From assembly GCF_000948975.2 (NCBI RefSeq), contig NZ_CP059735.1, positions 3,472,001 to 3,536,000 of the forward strand: a stretch of 64,000 bases of DNA. Reading direction: 5' to 3'. How positions within the stretch are numbered: the first letter of the stretch is position 1; every line of letters starts with the position of its first letter. Positions 53,349 to 62,127 of this stretch are shown one piece after another. This stretch comes from Thalassomonas actiniarum (GTDB lineage: Bacteria > Pseudomonadota > Gammaproteobacteria > Enterobacterales > Alteromonadaceae). The notes below the pieces were generated by a model that was given only the letters and a program-made list of their open reading frames with translations, did not search any database and had not been told where the DNA came from. Made by a program: the position numbers and the translations under genes.

Positions 53349-53528
53349 ATGAACATTTCACATACAAACGACAATGAACAAAACGATGATAACGAATGCG
53401 AATATACCAAGGCGTTTTTGAAAGAGTCCTCAGACAGTCCTGCGGTTAAAAACAGTGATGCGGCAATTAATAAAGTATTTGAATTGTTGGCTGACGCAAC
53501 CCCAAATTACGTTTTAGGCTATAACTAA
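53349..53528 (+). CDS. Small acidic hypothetical peptide (uncertain)
   Basis: A 59-residue frame from ATG 53349, very acidic and Asn/Asp-rich (NDNEQNDDNECEYTKAFLKE), ending ELLADATPNYVLGYN. The ribosome site is poor. Its shape, a leader-like acidic stretch plus a hydrophobic Tyr/Gly tail, could be a small ribosomal peptide precursor, but no modifying enzyme is adjacent. It lies between the Rhs gene and the deacylase gene. Weakly supported. Confidence 0.4.
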   Translation: MNISHTNDNEQNDDNECEYTKAFLKESSDSPAVKNSDAAINKVFELLADATPNYVLGYN

Positions 53529-53600
53529 CCACCAGGCAGATACTGATGGTTAGTTAAGATATCATGATTTTAAATAAGCTAGCTCTGGCAAGATTGTTTA

Positions 53601-55208
53601 TTAACGGACAAACTTGCCGGCAAGTTTATCGGTATATTGTCCCTGCTTTATGACCAACTGGCCGTTAACCAGCACATATTCGACTCCTGAAGAATACTTA
53701 TTCCACCGGGAAAAGTCGGCATTGGCTGCCAGGTTTTGCTCATCAAAAACAATAATATCGGCCTGGTAACCTTGCGCCAGTATACCCCTGTTTTGCAAGC
53801 CGAGTATTTTTGCGGTTTGCCCCGAGCTTTTCTTAATAAACTCTCCCAAGGTTAACAGGCCCTTTTTCACCACATATTCCTGGTATTTTTTCGGGAAGCT
53901 GGCGTATTTGCGCGGATGTCCGTTAGTGCCGTCCGACGATGTCACCACCCAGGGCTGCACCATAAAGTTTTCAACATCCTGAGGCGACATATTAAATGAG
54001 GCGACCCTGACATCTCCTTGTTGTACCAGGGCTATTGCGGCAGTTACCGCGTCAACCGCGCGCATTGAAGCAACCTCTTCCAGGGTTAAACCAACCAAGG
54101 CATTATCTTTAAAAGCGGTGATCAGCAATGCACCCGGGCCGCCGCGGCGGCGGATGTTTTCTTTAATTTCACGGCGCAGCTTTTCGGACAGTTCAGGATT
54201 ATTTAAGCGCTTAAAAAAGGCCTGCTTTGAGTCCGCCATCGCCCATTTCGGCATGACCGCACTGTGCAATAAGGTACCCGAGGCCAACCAGGGATATTGG
54301 TCGGCAGAAATACTTAAACCGCTTGCCTGCGCCTGTTCTATTTTCTTAATTGCATCAGTGCTTTGCCCCCAAACATCTACGCCGAGTGCCTTAATATGGG
54401 CCAGATGTAAATGAATATCGGCGCTTTTGGCAATAAAAATAGCCTCATCCAGGGCAGCGGAAAAGCCGATATTAAAGGTGCTTTCATCCCGCAAATGGGT
54501 ATCGTAAATGCCGTTATATTGGCTGGCAATTTTTGCCAGAGTTACCACTTCTTCGGTATTGGCAAAACTGCCGGGCACGTAATAAAGACCGGTGGATAAA
54601 CCTAATGCGCCTGCCTGCATCGCTTGGTTAAGCAATGCCGACATTTGCTCCAACTCCTGGTCTGTGGCAAAACGCGGCGCCCGTCCCATGACCTGCTCCC
54701 GCACGCTGCCATGACCGACCAAAAGCGCAACGTTCGTGCCGATGCCGTTTGCTTCCAGGGACTTTGCCGTTTTAGCAATATCCACAGGTCCTGCGCCATC
54801 GTTACCATTGACCACTGTGGTCACCCCCTGGGTAAGATAATTCAGATTATGATTTTTATCCCGGCTGGATAATTCCTCCAGGGTATGGGTATGAGGATCG
54901 ATAAAACCCGGACTGACGATTTTTCCCCGGGCATTAATAACCTCAGCGGCGGCAATTTTTTCACTGCCACTTGGGTAAAGGCCGCAGATTTTTTCACCGC
55001 AAACGGCAATATCCAACATTTGCTCATGGGTGCCAATACCTGTGTATACCCGGCCTCCGGTGATCAAAATATCTGCGCTTGCAACAGGCGACGAAAGGTT
55101 TGCCTGCTCGTTTCCTCTATTATCAGCGGCTTTATAAGAAAACGAGCAGCCTGTCAACAACACAGCCAATGAAATAACGGCCAGAGAGGTTAAATTCATG
55201 TTATTCAT
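53601..55208 (-). CDS. N-acyl-D-amino-acid deacylase-family lipoprotein
   Basis: A 535-residue amidohydrolase-superfamily enzyme related to N-acyl-D-amino-acid deacylases, which hydrolyse N-acyl-D-amino acids. A lipobox LLTGCS near residue 20 predicts a membrane-anchored periplasmic lipoprotein, whereas studied D-aminoacylases are usually cytosolic. Metal-site motifs are PGFIDPHTHTLEE (HxH), GHGSVREQVMGRAPR and HLAHIKALG; VVTSSDGTNGHPRKYASF holds the catalytic Asp. The ATG 55208 follows a GTG at 55211; ATG 55199 is also possible with AGG upstream. The M14 carboxypeptidase gene lies directly upstream (about 7 bases), so they share a transcript. It may liberate D-amino acids for the downstream D-glutamate pathway. 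Confidence 0.88.
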   Translation of the reverse strand: MNNMNLTSLAVISLAVLLTGCSFSYKAADNRGNEQANLSSPVASADILITGGRVYTGIGTHEQMLDIAVCGEKICGLYPSGSEKIAAAEVINARGKIVSPGFIDPHTHTLEELSSRDKNHNLNYLTQGVTTVVNGNDGAGPVDIAKTAKSLEANGIGTNVALLVGHGSVREQVMGRAPRFATDQELEQMSALLNQAMQAGALGLSTGLYYVPGSFANTEEVVTLAKIASQYNGIYDTHLRDESTFNIGFSAALDEAIFIAKSADIHLHLAHIKALGVDVWGQSTDAIKKIEQAQASGLSISADQYPWLASGTLLHSAVMPKWAMADSKQAFFKRLNNPELSEKLRREIKENIRRRGGPGALLITAFKDNALVGLTLEEVASMRAVDAVTAAIALVQQGDVRVASFNMSPQDVENFMVQPWVVTSSDGTNGHPRKYASFPKKYQEYVVKKGLLTLGEFIKKSSGQTAKILGLQNRGILAQGYQADIIVFDEQNLAANADFSRWNKYSSGVEYVLVNGQLVIKQGQYTDKLAGKFVR

Positions 55209-55215
55209 CACCTGA

Positions 55216-56358
55216 TTAATCCTGCGCTTGGGTCGCCAACATAGTGGTCATTAGGGTATTCGCGGCTTCAACCGCCAGCTTATCGATAAAACCTCTGTCG
55301 GTTTCATCCCCCATTTCATAGGTAATGGCGTGCACCTTAAAGGTATCGGCAATGTATTGTTTAAACACCCCTTTATCGGGATTATTGCCCGGTTTCTGAA
55401 TCACTTGAAAATCAGGATATGCACCGGCGATAGCCTGCTGCAGGGCAGTTAGCCAATCATTCACCAATTGCGGATTTTCCAGGCCATAATCATGGGGCAT
55501 GCTGTAAAAAATATCTTTACGGGTGGAATGAAAATCTACCGCCATGGCAATTTTTTGTTTATCGGCGACCAGGGCGGTCAAATAATCATTAACCGCTGAA
55601 GACTCAGGTTGCTGAAACGTTTTCCAATCCCGGTTTAAGTCAACGCCGTTGACATTATGACGCCAGTTGCCAAGATAAACCCCGTCCGGGTTCAGGTTCG
55701 GCACCACCAGAATATTAAAGCGCTCCCTGAAACTTAGCGCCAACGGGCTAACACCAAGCAAGGTTTCTGTAAACGGGAACATGGCCAGCGCGCCGGTCAG
55801 TTCCGGCGGGTGCTGCCTGCCTAAGATCACCAGCCATTCTTTGCCCTCGCCCCTGGCACTGAGGCCATAAATGGGACGCTCCTGCACTGAGTGGCCGATG
55901 ACCCCTTGCTCGACAATCTGATGAGCAGCCAGATTTTTTCCCCACTGGTAATAATCAACATTGGAAATAATCTCCTGTCCCGAAATCCAGGCCGCTTGAC
56001 TGCTGGCAGCCAGGCTCAGCCGCATTTTTCTGTTATTCACCGTATAAGGCTGCTTTTGCCAGTGTTTACCGTCGCGGCTGATTTTAGGCTGGTATCTGTG
56101 TTTGCCGTCATTTACCTGCATCACAATATTCACGGTTTGCGGCTGTTTGGCAGTCACTTTAAAGCTATACCAGGGGCTGTCGTTAATCGGGGTATTTTCG
56201 GGGTTGAAAGTTAACAAAAAAGTATCCTGGCTCACTTGCTGGCACTGGGCCAGGCGGCCGCCGGAAAAGTCGGTGGCAAACTCCACATTGCTGAATTTGC
56301 AGGCATATCCATAAGCGCTGATCAGCATCAGCAGGCAGAAATTTAAAAGTCGAAACAT
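55216..56358 (-). CDS. M14-family zinc carboxypeptidase, exported
   Basis: A 380-residue exported metallopeptidase with a signal peptide (LLNFCLLMLISAYGYAC). After an N-terminal beta domain, the M14 zinc site is complete: HPPE (LGRQHPPELTG) and the His of AVDFHSTRKD; substrate-binding LNPDGVYLGNWRHN and GVDLNRDW; and the catalytic Glu in ITYEMGDETDRGF. The HPPE form and N-domain place it with cytosolic-carboxypeptidase/M14D-type or related exported enzymes. It trims C-terminal residues from peptides, plausibly peptidoglycan- or protein-derived. It lies between the TonB receptor (with a terminator between) and the deacylase gene. Confidence 0.9.
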   Translation of the reverse strand: MFRLLNFCLLMLISAYGYACKFSNVEFATDFSGGRLAQCQQVSQDTFLLTFNPENTPINDSPWYSFKVTAKQPQTVNIVMQVNDGKHRYQPKISRDGKHWQKQPYTVNNRKMRLSLAASSQAAWISGQEIISNVDYYQWGKNLAAHQIVEQGVIGHSVQERPIYGLSARGEGKEWLVILGRQHPPELTGALAMFPFTETLLGVSPLALSFRERFNILVVPNLNPDGVYLGNWRHNVNGVDLNRDWKTFQQPESSAVNDYLTALVADKQKIAMAVDFHSTRKDIFYSMPHDYGLENPQLVNDWLTALQQAIAGAYPDFQVIQKPGNNPDKGVFKQYIADTFKVHAITYEMGDETDRGFIDKLAVEAANTLMTTMLATQAQD

Positions 56359-56395
56359 TAAGCACCTGTTCTTTTAAAAAATAAAAAGGCTTGTT

Positions 56396-56419
56396 AAAAA
56401 AGACCCGCTATTGCGGGTC
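56396..56419 (-). terminator. Rho-independent terminator between the TonB receptor and M14 genes
   Basis: On the - strand GACCCGC-AATA-GCGGGTC forms a perfect 7-bp stem followed by TTTTTT. It lies 36 bases after the TonB receptor stop and before the carboxypeptidase gene, so it may set a step-down of expression (partial read-through) or end the receptor transcript. Confidence 0.88.
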
Positions 56420-56454
56420 CGTTTGGCCGTTAATGGGCAAATCATAAATGATGA

Positions 56455-59445
56455 TTAAAACTTCTTATTCACATTCATGTAGAAATAACGCCCCAGGCTC
56501 GAATGCACGCTGGAGTTATAACCAAAGGTTTCATCGGCAATCGGCGGCTCTTTATCGCCGATATTTTTAATGCCAAAGGTCACTTTAGTGTTATCCAAAA
56601 CATCTTTGGGCAAACGGTAGTGCACATAGGCATCCACTTTAGAAAAGCTTTTCACCTGATATTTAAAGTCTTCTTCCCCTATGCTGTAGTCTAGGCTGGT
56701 ATCTTCAAAACCGCCGACATAACGGTATTTTAAACCGGCTCCCCAGGCGCCGTTTTTCCAGTCAATTGACGAAGTCACCCGCCATTCCGGCCGGCCGTCC
56801 TGCTCGACCAGATCGCCGCTGCCGGTAATGGTGACTTCTTCTCCCCGATATTGCAGCGCCTCAACCAGGGCGGCATCACCGGAGTTTTGCGCGGCAATCA
56901 CCTGCGCGGTGATGTCATCTGCTTCCTGGTAAAACTTGGTTAACTTGGCAGCATTGGTTTTAAATTTAAAATCACCCCAGTGGGTGTCCAGATCATAACT
57001 GATGCTAAAGTCGACCCCGGCCACTTCCCTGTCCTGCAAATTAATATAATCGTTGACTACAGCCACCACTTCATTGTCATCGCCGCCGCGGGTCACCACA
57101 GGGTTACCACCGCCGTTAGGATCCTGATGGCGCAGCAAGGCATCGTATAACAGCTGGGTTTGCGAGTGAATAAGACCAACGGTATCACTTTGATCCAGCT
57201 GCCACCAGTCGGCGGTCAGGGTCAGGTTTTGCGTCGGCTGCACCACAAAACCCCAGCTTAAGCTTTCACTTTCTTCCGGTTTTAAGGTATCGCTGCCGCT
57301 GCGCACTTCCAGCACGCCATAGCGGGTATCTGTCATCGGATCGTTGCGGTTGTTGACCCGGGAAATATCTACCGCGACCACCTGGGGTAAACCCGGGGCT
57401 TTAAAACCTTCGGCATAGGAAGCACGAAACTGCACATAATCATTGATGATCCATGACAAGGCCGCTTTCGGCTTTAAAATATCACCGACATCGGAAAAAC
57501 GTTCATAACGCGCCGCCAGCTGCATATCCAGGCGCTCAACAAAAGGCAGGCCTTCCAGCAAAGGAATGGCAAGTTCACCATAAGCCGAGAACACGTTGCG
57601 ACTGCCGCTGGCATCCGGCGTAGGGCTACTGCCGAGTACGACACTGGCATATTGGTCTACCTCTTTGGCGCCGCCGACAATATCAAGGAAAGACTCGCTG
57701 GTATTGAGCGCATCGGAGCGCACATCGGAAAAGCTTTCGTAGCGGTACTCTATGCCGGAGGCAAAACCGACATCCCCCGCCGGTAATTCAAAAATATCGC
57801 CCTTGGAGATTTTAAAATCCATCAGCGCCAGCTCGGTTTCACTGTCGCGCACCACATCGATCATAAAGTTGTCGATCACCGATTGGCTGTTGCCGGTCGG
57901 ATCGCCGACATTGGTATTGTTGACATCGGCGCCGTTGAAAACATCATAAGCCGTTGCCTGATCTGTGCTGTTGATCGCTTGCTGAAACCTCTGGGTATGA
58001 ATGCGGTTCGCTTTATCTTCTGTAGTCGCCTTGGAATAAAGCAGCGCACTGTCCCAATCCCAGTCGTTGAAATAACCGCGCAGGCCGGTTAATAGCCGGT
58101 AGCTCTTGTCCGTGACCTTGATATTACGTGGTCCGGTATCCACGGGACGATATTTTCTCAAATCCACGGTTTCGCCAAAGGGGTTATAAAAAGCATCGGC
58201 GGCTATGGTAAAGCGCTGGGAAGTTAAATTGGCGGTCTGCTCGCGCACCCGCTCTGCCTCGGCGTAATAATAAAGCGCCTCGGCATAAAGCTCTGTGTTC
58301 TCACTAAGATCATGGGTCAAAAGGCCGTAAAAGTTCGCACGTTCTATACCCGAGCTTAATGAGCGTTCGCTGTTTCTGTCGTAGCCGTCACTTGTTGGCT
58401 GACTGCCTTGGTCGACACAGACACCTTCAACACCTAAGGTTGTGGTCGGGTTACCCAGGTCATCCGAGTCTTCACAACCGGATAAGGTATCCGGCTGTAA
58501 ATGGAAGGTGCTTAAACTTGAAGTGCGAAACTCCCCCCAGGGGGTGGAAGAATTTAAACCATTTAAGTCGCTGTTATAAATGGGATTGCCATCATCGTCT
58601 GTACCGGTAATGCCCACTTCATCGGGAAAGCGGCTATTGCCGCGTAAGTCTGAGCTGGCAGCATAGGACTTCTCGCTGGCCATGATCATTTCCCGCTTAT
58701 AATAACCACCAGAAAAGGACAAATGACTCTTGTCGTCGTTAAAATAAAAGCCGGTTGCGCCGCTCAGGTTAAGGGTATCGCGTGGCGTGCCCTCCTCACT
58801 GCCGTAATTGACATTAAGCTCACTGCCTTCGTAATCATCTTTAAGGGCGTAATTGACCACACCTGCCACCGCATCTGAGCCGTAGATGGCAGCAGCGCCG
58901 TCACGTAACACTTCCACTCTTTTTAAACCGCGCACCGGCAAGGTATTGGCATTGGCCGTGGTTACCGGCACAAAATTCTCAGATTGTGTGCCCGGGTGCA
59001 GCACCAGGCGGCGGCCGTTAAGCAAGACCAAGGTATTGCCTGTGCCCAGGCCGCGCAGGTTATAGGAAGAGACATCGCCGCGGGCATCATTGACACCGCC
59101 GACCACCCGGGAGCTGTTAAAGGCGACATCCCCTTGCTGTGGAATATCCGCCAGTAATTCGGCGCCGGAAACCGCGCCGCTGTTTTCTATATCTTCTGCC
59201 GAAATGGCGGTGACCGGCAAGGCGCCGGTATCATGGTTCACTTTGATATGTGAGCCGATAACACTGATGCGTTCCACCTTCTTTTCAGCGGCATTTTTTT
59301 GCTGGTTATGGGTTTGCTGGCTGTCAGCCTGCTGACCATAAGCCAAGCCTGCCACACCTGCCTGGGCTGCCAACGCGGAAATTACACATAAGCTAAGATG
59401 CTTTAATTTATGTTTATATTGAGGTACAGAGCTTTGTTTCATCAT
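56455..59445 (-). CDS. TonB-dependent outer-membrane receptor
   Basis: A 996-residue TonB-dependent receptor. A signal peptide (LCVISALAAQAGVAGLAYGQ) is followed by a plug domain with VERISVIGSHIKVN, the RGLGTGNTLVLLNGRRLVLH segment and a VEVLRDGAAAIYGSDAVAGV motif, then a large 22-strand-type barrel ending in FYMNVNKKF, an aromatic terminal residue as expected for outer-membrane insertion. It belongs to the large-size 'TonB receptor with plug' group that often takes up oligosaccharides or peptides in marine bacteria. ATG 59445 has GGCGGTGA upstream; ATG 59457 is a longer alternative. It is divergent from gltS and upstream of two peptidase/deacylase genes, which suggests peptide or amino-acid conjugates as cargo. 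Confidence 0.9.
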   Translation of the reverse strand: MMKQSSVPQYKHKLKHLSLCVISALAAQAGVAGLAYGQQADSQQTHNQQKNAAEKKVERISVIGSHIKVNHDTGALPVTAISAEDIENSGAVSGAELLADIPQQGDVAFNSSRVVGGVNDARGDVSSYNLRGLGTGNTLVLLNGRRLVLHPGTQSENFVPVTTANANTLPVRGLKRVEVLRDGAAAIYGSDAVAGVVNYALKDDYEGSELNVNYGSEEGTPRDTLNLSGATGFYFNDDKSHLSFSGGYYKREMIMASEKSYAASSDLRGNSRFPDEVGITGTDDDGNPIYNSDLNGLNSSTPWGEFRTSSLSTFHLQPDTLSGCEDSDDLGNPTTTLGVEGVCVDQGSQPTSDGYDRNSERSLSSGIERANFYGLLTHDLSENTELYAEALYYYAEAERVREQTANLTSQRFTIAADAFYNPFGETVDLRKYRPVDTGPRNIKVTDKSYRLLTGLRGYFNDWDWDSALLYSKATTEDKANRIHTQRFQQAINSTDQATAYDVFNGADVNNTNVGDPTGNSQSVIDNFMIDVVRDSETELALMDFKISKGDIFELPAGDVGFASGIEYRYESFSDVRSDALNTSESFLDIVGGAKEVDQYASVVLGSSPTPDASGSRNVFSAYGELAIPLLEGLPFVERLDMQLAARYERFSDVGDILKPKAALSWIINDYVQFRASYAEGFKAPGLPQVVAVDISRVNNRNDPMTDTRYGVLEVRSGSDTLKPEESESLSWGFVVQPTQNLTLTADWWQLDQSDTVGLIHSQTQLLYDALLRHQDPNGGGNPVVTRGGDDNEVVAVVNDYINLQDREVAGVDFSISYDLDTHWGDFKFKTNAAKLTKFYQEADDITAQVIAAQNSGDAALVEALQYRGEEVTITGSGDLVEQDGRPEWRVTSSIDWKNGAWGAGLKYRYVGGFEDTSLDYSIGEEDFKYQVKSFSKVDAYVHYRLPKDVLDNTKVTFGIKNIGDKEPPIADETFGYNSSVHSSLGRYFYMNVNKKF

Positions 59446-59457
59446 TGTCACCGCCAT

Positions 59458-59837
59458 CAGTTGTATGTTTTATATTTTGCCGACTGTTGAACCAGCCGAT
59501 TATTGTTATAGCTGACACCTTGCCCAATAATTTCCCCGAGCACCATTGACTCTTCGTTAACACCCCATAACCTGAAGTTATACAAGTAGCATCCAGTTGC
59601 TATCAATATAGTCTCCAGCACCCTACTCAGGAGAAATTTTTCTTAAAAACGGCCACATATGCCGTTTTAAACGGGTAACAACTCCAGGTACAACTTTTGG
59701 TTATGGCTTTGCCAATAATATGAACTGCTGCTCGTTGGATCATGCCGGTACACTCATCTCCTTATGCCCGGTTCATAAACCGATCACAACCCTGACTAAC
59801 CAATAAATAGAAACCCGTAATAAACGGAGCTGCGCTT
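59458..59837. promoter_or_regulatory. Divergent control region, TonB receptor / gltS
   Basis: This 380-base region must carry promoters for both directions. It contains a hairpin-forming inverted repeat at 59644-59670 (TTAAAAACGGC / GCCGTTTTAA around CACATAT) and the CCCGGTTCATAAACCG motif at 59767-59782. GGAGC lies 11 bases before the gltS ATG. No gene seen. Confidence 0.6.
59767..59782. promoter_or_regulatory. Candidate LysR operator upstream of gltS
   Basis: CCCGGTTCATAAACCG contains a CGGTT-CATA-AACCG inverted repeat and matches, in 15 of 16 bases, the sequence at 62005-62020 upstream of dgcN. It lies 56 bases before the gltS start. The intervening LysR gene is the natural candidate regulator. 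Confidence 0.55.
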
Positions 59838-61049
59838 ATGACAATAGACATTGCCATTACCGAAACGTTATTAATTTCACTGCTCATTCTCTTTGCCGGC
59901 TATGGCTTGAACAGTAAAATTCCTTTTTTGAGAAACAATAACATTCCAGAACCCGTCGTCGGCGGCATCCTCTTTTCCCTGCTACTTGCCATCGCCCACA
60001 GCAGCTTTGACCTGACTATTGAATTTAACATGGCGTTGAAAACCCCGCTGATGACATTGTTTTTTACCACGGTTGGGCTGGGCGCCAGCTACAGCCTGCT
60101 GCTTAAAGGCGGTCCTAAAGTCGCCCTTTTCCTGGGCATCGCCACGATATATATACTGTTACAAAATGCCCTCGGCATCTCGATAGCCGCCGCAACCGGT
60201 TTAACCCCCTTAATGGGGTTGATCGGCGGCTCGGTCACTTTGTCCGGTGGCCACGGTAACGGCGCAACCTACGCCGATTTGTTTATCAGCGAATACGGCA
60301 TGCCGGGCAATGTCTTCGAACTGGCGATGGCGGCTGCAACCTTTGGCCTGATCCTCGGCGGACTGGCGGGCGGCCCGGTCAGTAAGCGGCTGATTGAAAA
60401 ACATCGGCTCAAAGCCCCGGATTATCATGAATCCCTTGACGATACCGTCACCTTTGACCCGGAAGATCATGACCGCGTCACCCCGAAAAAGATGATGGAA
60501 ACCTTATTTATCATCCTGCTGTGTATGGCTTTGGGACAAGTGGCCTACCAGGAATTAAAAGCTATGGCCATCGTACTGCCCGCGTTTTTAGTGCCGCTGC
60601 TTTTTGGCGTACTGGCCACCAATATCTGTGAGGCCACTAAAGTTTATAAGATCAGCCGCGCCTGCATCGATCTCTGGGGCACGATGGCGCTGTCGATCTT
60701 TTTAGCCATGGCATTAATGTCGTTAAAAGTCTGGGAGTTAGCCAGTTTAGCCGGCCCAATGATGTTGATGATCCTGGCGCAAACCGTTATGTTGATGTTA
60801 TTTGCCTATTTCATTACTTTCAGATTAATGGGAAAAAATTACGATGCGGCGATTATGGCGGGTGGCCATTGCGGTTTTGGTTTGGGGGCAACACCAACGG
60901 CGGTAGCCAATATGGAAGCCCTGGTGAGCCGGCACGGCCCTTCGCCGCAGGCTTTTCTGGTGGTGCCTATGGTGGGCGCCTTTTTTATTGATATCAGCAA
61001 TGCCTTGATTATTCAGCTATATTTGAGTTTGCCCTTATTTGGCAACTAG
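59838..61049 (+). CDS. gltS: Sodium/glutamate symporter
   Basis: A 403-residue GltS-family sodium:glutamate symporter with about ten membrane helices. Typical motifs are the N-terminal SKIPFLRNNNIPEPVVGG, LIGGSVTLSGGHGNGATYA in the first half and AGGHCGFGLGATPTAVANME in the second, the two related glycine-rich re-entrant loops that bind glutamate and sodium. GltS takes up L- and D-glutamate in Escherichia coli. Lying before LysR, dgcN and dgcA, it would feed D-glutamate to that pathway. Length and both signatures are intact. Confidence 0.95.
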   Translation: MTIDIAITETLLISLLILFAGYGLNSKIPFLRNNNIPEPVVGGILFSLLLAIAHSSFDLTIEFNMALKTPLMTLFFTTVGLGASYSLLLKGGPKVALFLGIATIYILLQNALGISIAAATGLTPLMGLIGGSVTLSGGHGNGATYADLFISEYGMPGNVFELAMAAATFGLILGGLAGGPVSKRLIEKHRLKAPDYHESLDDTVTFDPEDHDRVTPKKMMETLFIILLCMALGQVAYQELKAMAIVLPAFLVPLLFGVLATNICEATKVYKISRACIDLWGTMALSIFLAMALMSLKVWELASLAGPMMLMILAQTVMLMLFAYFITFRLMGKNYDAAIMAGGHCGFGLGATPTAVANMEALVSRHGPSPQAFLVVPMVGAFFIDISNALIIQLYLSLPLFGN

Positions 61050-61119
61050 CTGGCGGCTAGTTAGCGACTAGCAAATGTTAACACTTATACTTGAACAAAG
61101 ATTTTACTGAGGACGTTAA

Positions 61120-62004
61120 ATGCGCTTAAGACATATCGAAATTTTCCATGCCATTTATACCACCGGCTCCATCACCAATGCCGCAAAAATGCTGCATGTC
61201 TCCCAGCCTTCGGTCAGCAAAGTTTTATCACATGCCGAATTGCAGCTGGGTTTCAACTTATTTGAACGGGTCAAAGGCCGGCTGATCCCCACCGACGAAG
61301 CGGAAATGCTGTTCGATGAAGTTGATAAGATCTACCAGCAAATGCGCGCAATAAAAAATACCGCCGAAAACATCAAAAAATCCGAGTTCGGCGCCATCAG
61401 CCTGGGGGTGACCCCGGCGCTGGGCTTTGATGCCATTCCCGGGGTCATTGCCGATTACCACCGGGACTACCCCAATGTCACTTTCGATATCCAGACCCTG
61501 CACAACGACGCCGTACTACAAGCCCTGCTTGAGCATAAATGCGACCTGGCGGTACTGTTTTCACCCAACAGTATGCCGGGTATCAGCACAAAAACCTTGT
61601 CCCAGTCTGAGCTGGTGATCGTTTATCCCAAGGAAAAATTTCCCCACTGCCCGGAAAAACTGACCTTAAGCCAGGTATGCGAAGATGAATTTATCGATAT
61701 CAGCGACAGCGGCCCCTTAGGCGACATGCTGTGGGCGCGCATTATGGAAGAAAATATTGCCTTTAACGCATCGATTAAAGTACAAACCTATTTTATCGCC
61801 GCTCGCCTGGTCGCCCGGGGATTAGGGATTTGCGTGGTGGATCGTTTCACCGCACAAGGTAACCTGGCAGACAATGTTGCCATCGCCTCCTTTGATCCGC
61901 CGCTGACTTTTAGCGTCAGCGCCGTGCATCTTGAAAACCGCAGTTTATCAAAAGTCATTGATGAGTTCCTGCCGTACTTAAGCAAAGGAATTTCAAGTAC
62001 TTAA
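61120..62004 (+). CDS. dgcR: LysR-family regulator (DgcR-like)
   Basis: A 294-residue LysR-type regulator. The N-terminal helix-turn-helix is MRLRHIEIFHAIYTTGSITN with AAKMLHVSQPSVSKVLSHAE, and the co-inducer domain starts near residue 90 (FGAISLGVTPALGFDAIPGV). In marine Pseudoalteromonas a LysR regulator called DgcR activates dgcN-dgcA in response to D-glutamate; the gene order here matches, so I propose the same role. It lies 70 bases after gltS and 123 bases before dgcN, and a perfect palindrome with T-N11-A form follows its stop codon. Confidence 0.85.
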   Translation: MRLRHIEIFHAIYTTGSITNAAKMLHVSQPSVSKVLSHAELQLGFNLFERVKGRLIPTDEAEMLFDEVDKIYQQMRAIKNTAENIKKSEFGAISLGVTPALGFDAIPGVIADYHRDYPNVTFDIQTLHNDAVLQALLEHKCDLAVLFSPNSMPGISTKTLSQSELVIVYPKEKFPHCPEKLTLSQVCEDEFIDISDSGPLGDMLWARIMEENIAFNASIKVQTYFIAARLVARGLGICVVDRFTAQGNLADNVAIASFDPPLTFSVSAVHLENRSLSKVIDEFLPYLSKGISST

Positions 62005-62029
62005 CCCGGTTCATAACCCGGGGTTATGA
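62005..62029. promoter_or_regulatory. Candidate LysR box upstream of dgcN
   Basis: The segment contains CCCGGTTCATAACCCG (62005-62020), matched upstream of gltS, fused to a perfect palindrome TCATAACC-CGG-GGTTATGA (62011-62029). Its centre, TAACCCGGGGTTA, has the T-N11-A form of LysR boxes. It ends 98 bases before the dgcN start. It could alternatively be a weak terminator hairpin for the LysR gene, but no T-run follows. Confidence 0.6.
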
Positions 62030-62127
62030 TCGAAAAAAACCTTCTTACTTTTAATGATGGCCCACAGGAGTAAGCTCAGATTAACAATAATTCTGTTATT
62101 TACGCTTTTACTTTTAGGAACTTCATT

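Noticed and set aside
61056-61072. GCTAGT-TAGCG-ACTAGC hairpin after gltS
   Set aside because: The stem is only six pairs without a T-run and could be chance; it gives no firm terminator call.
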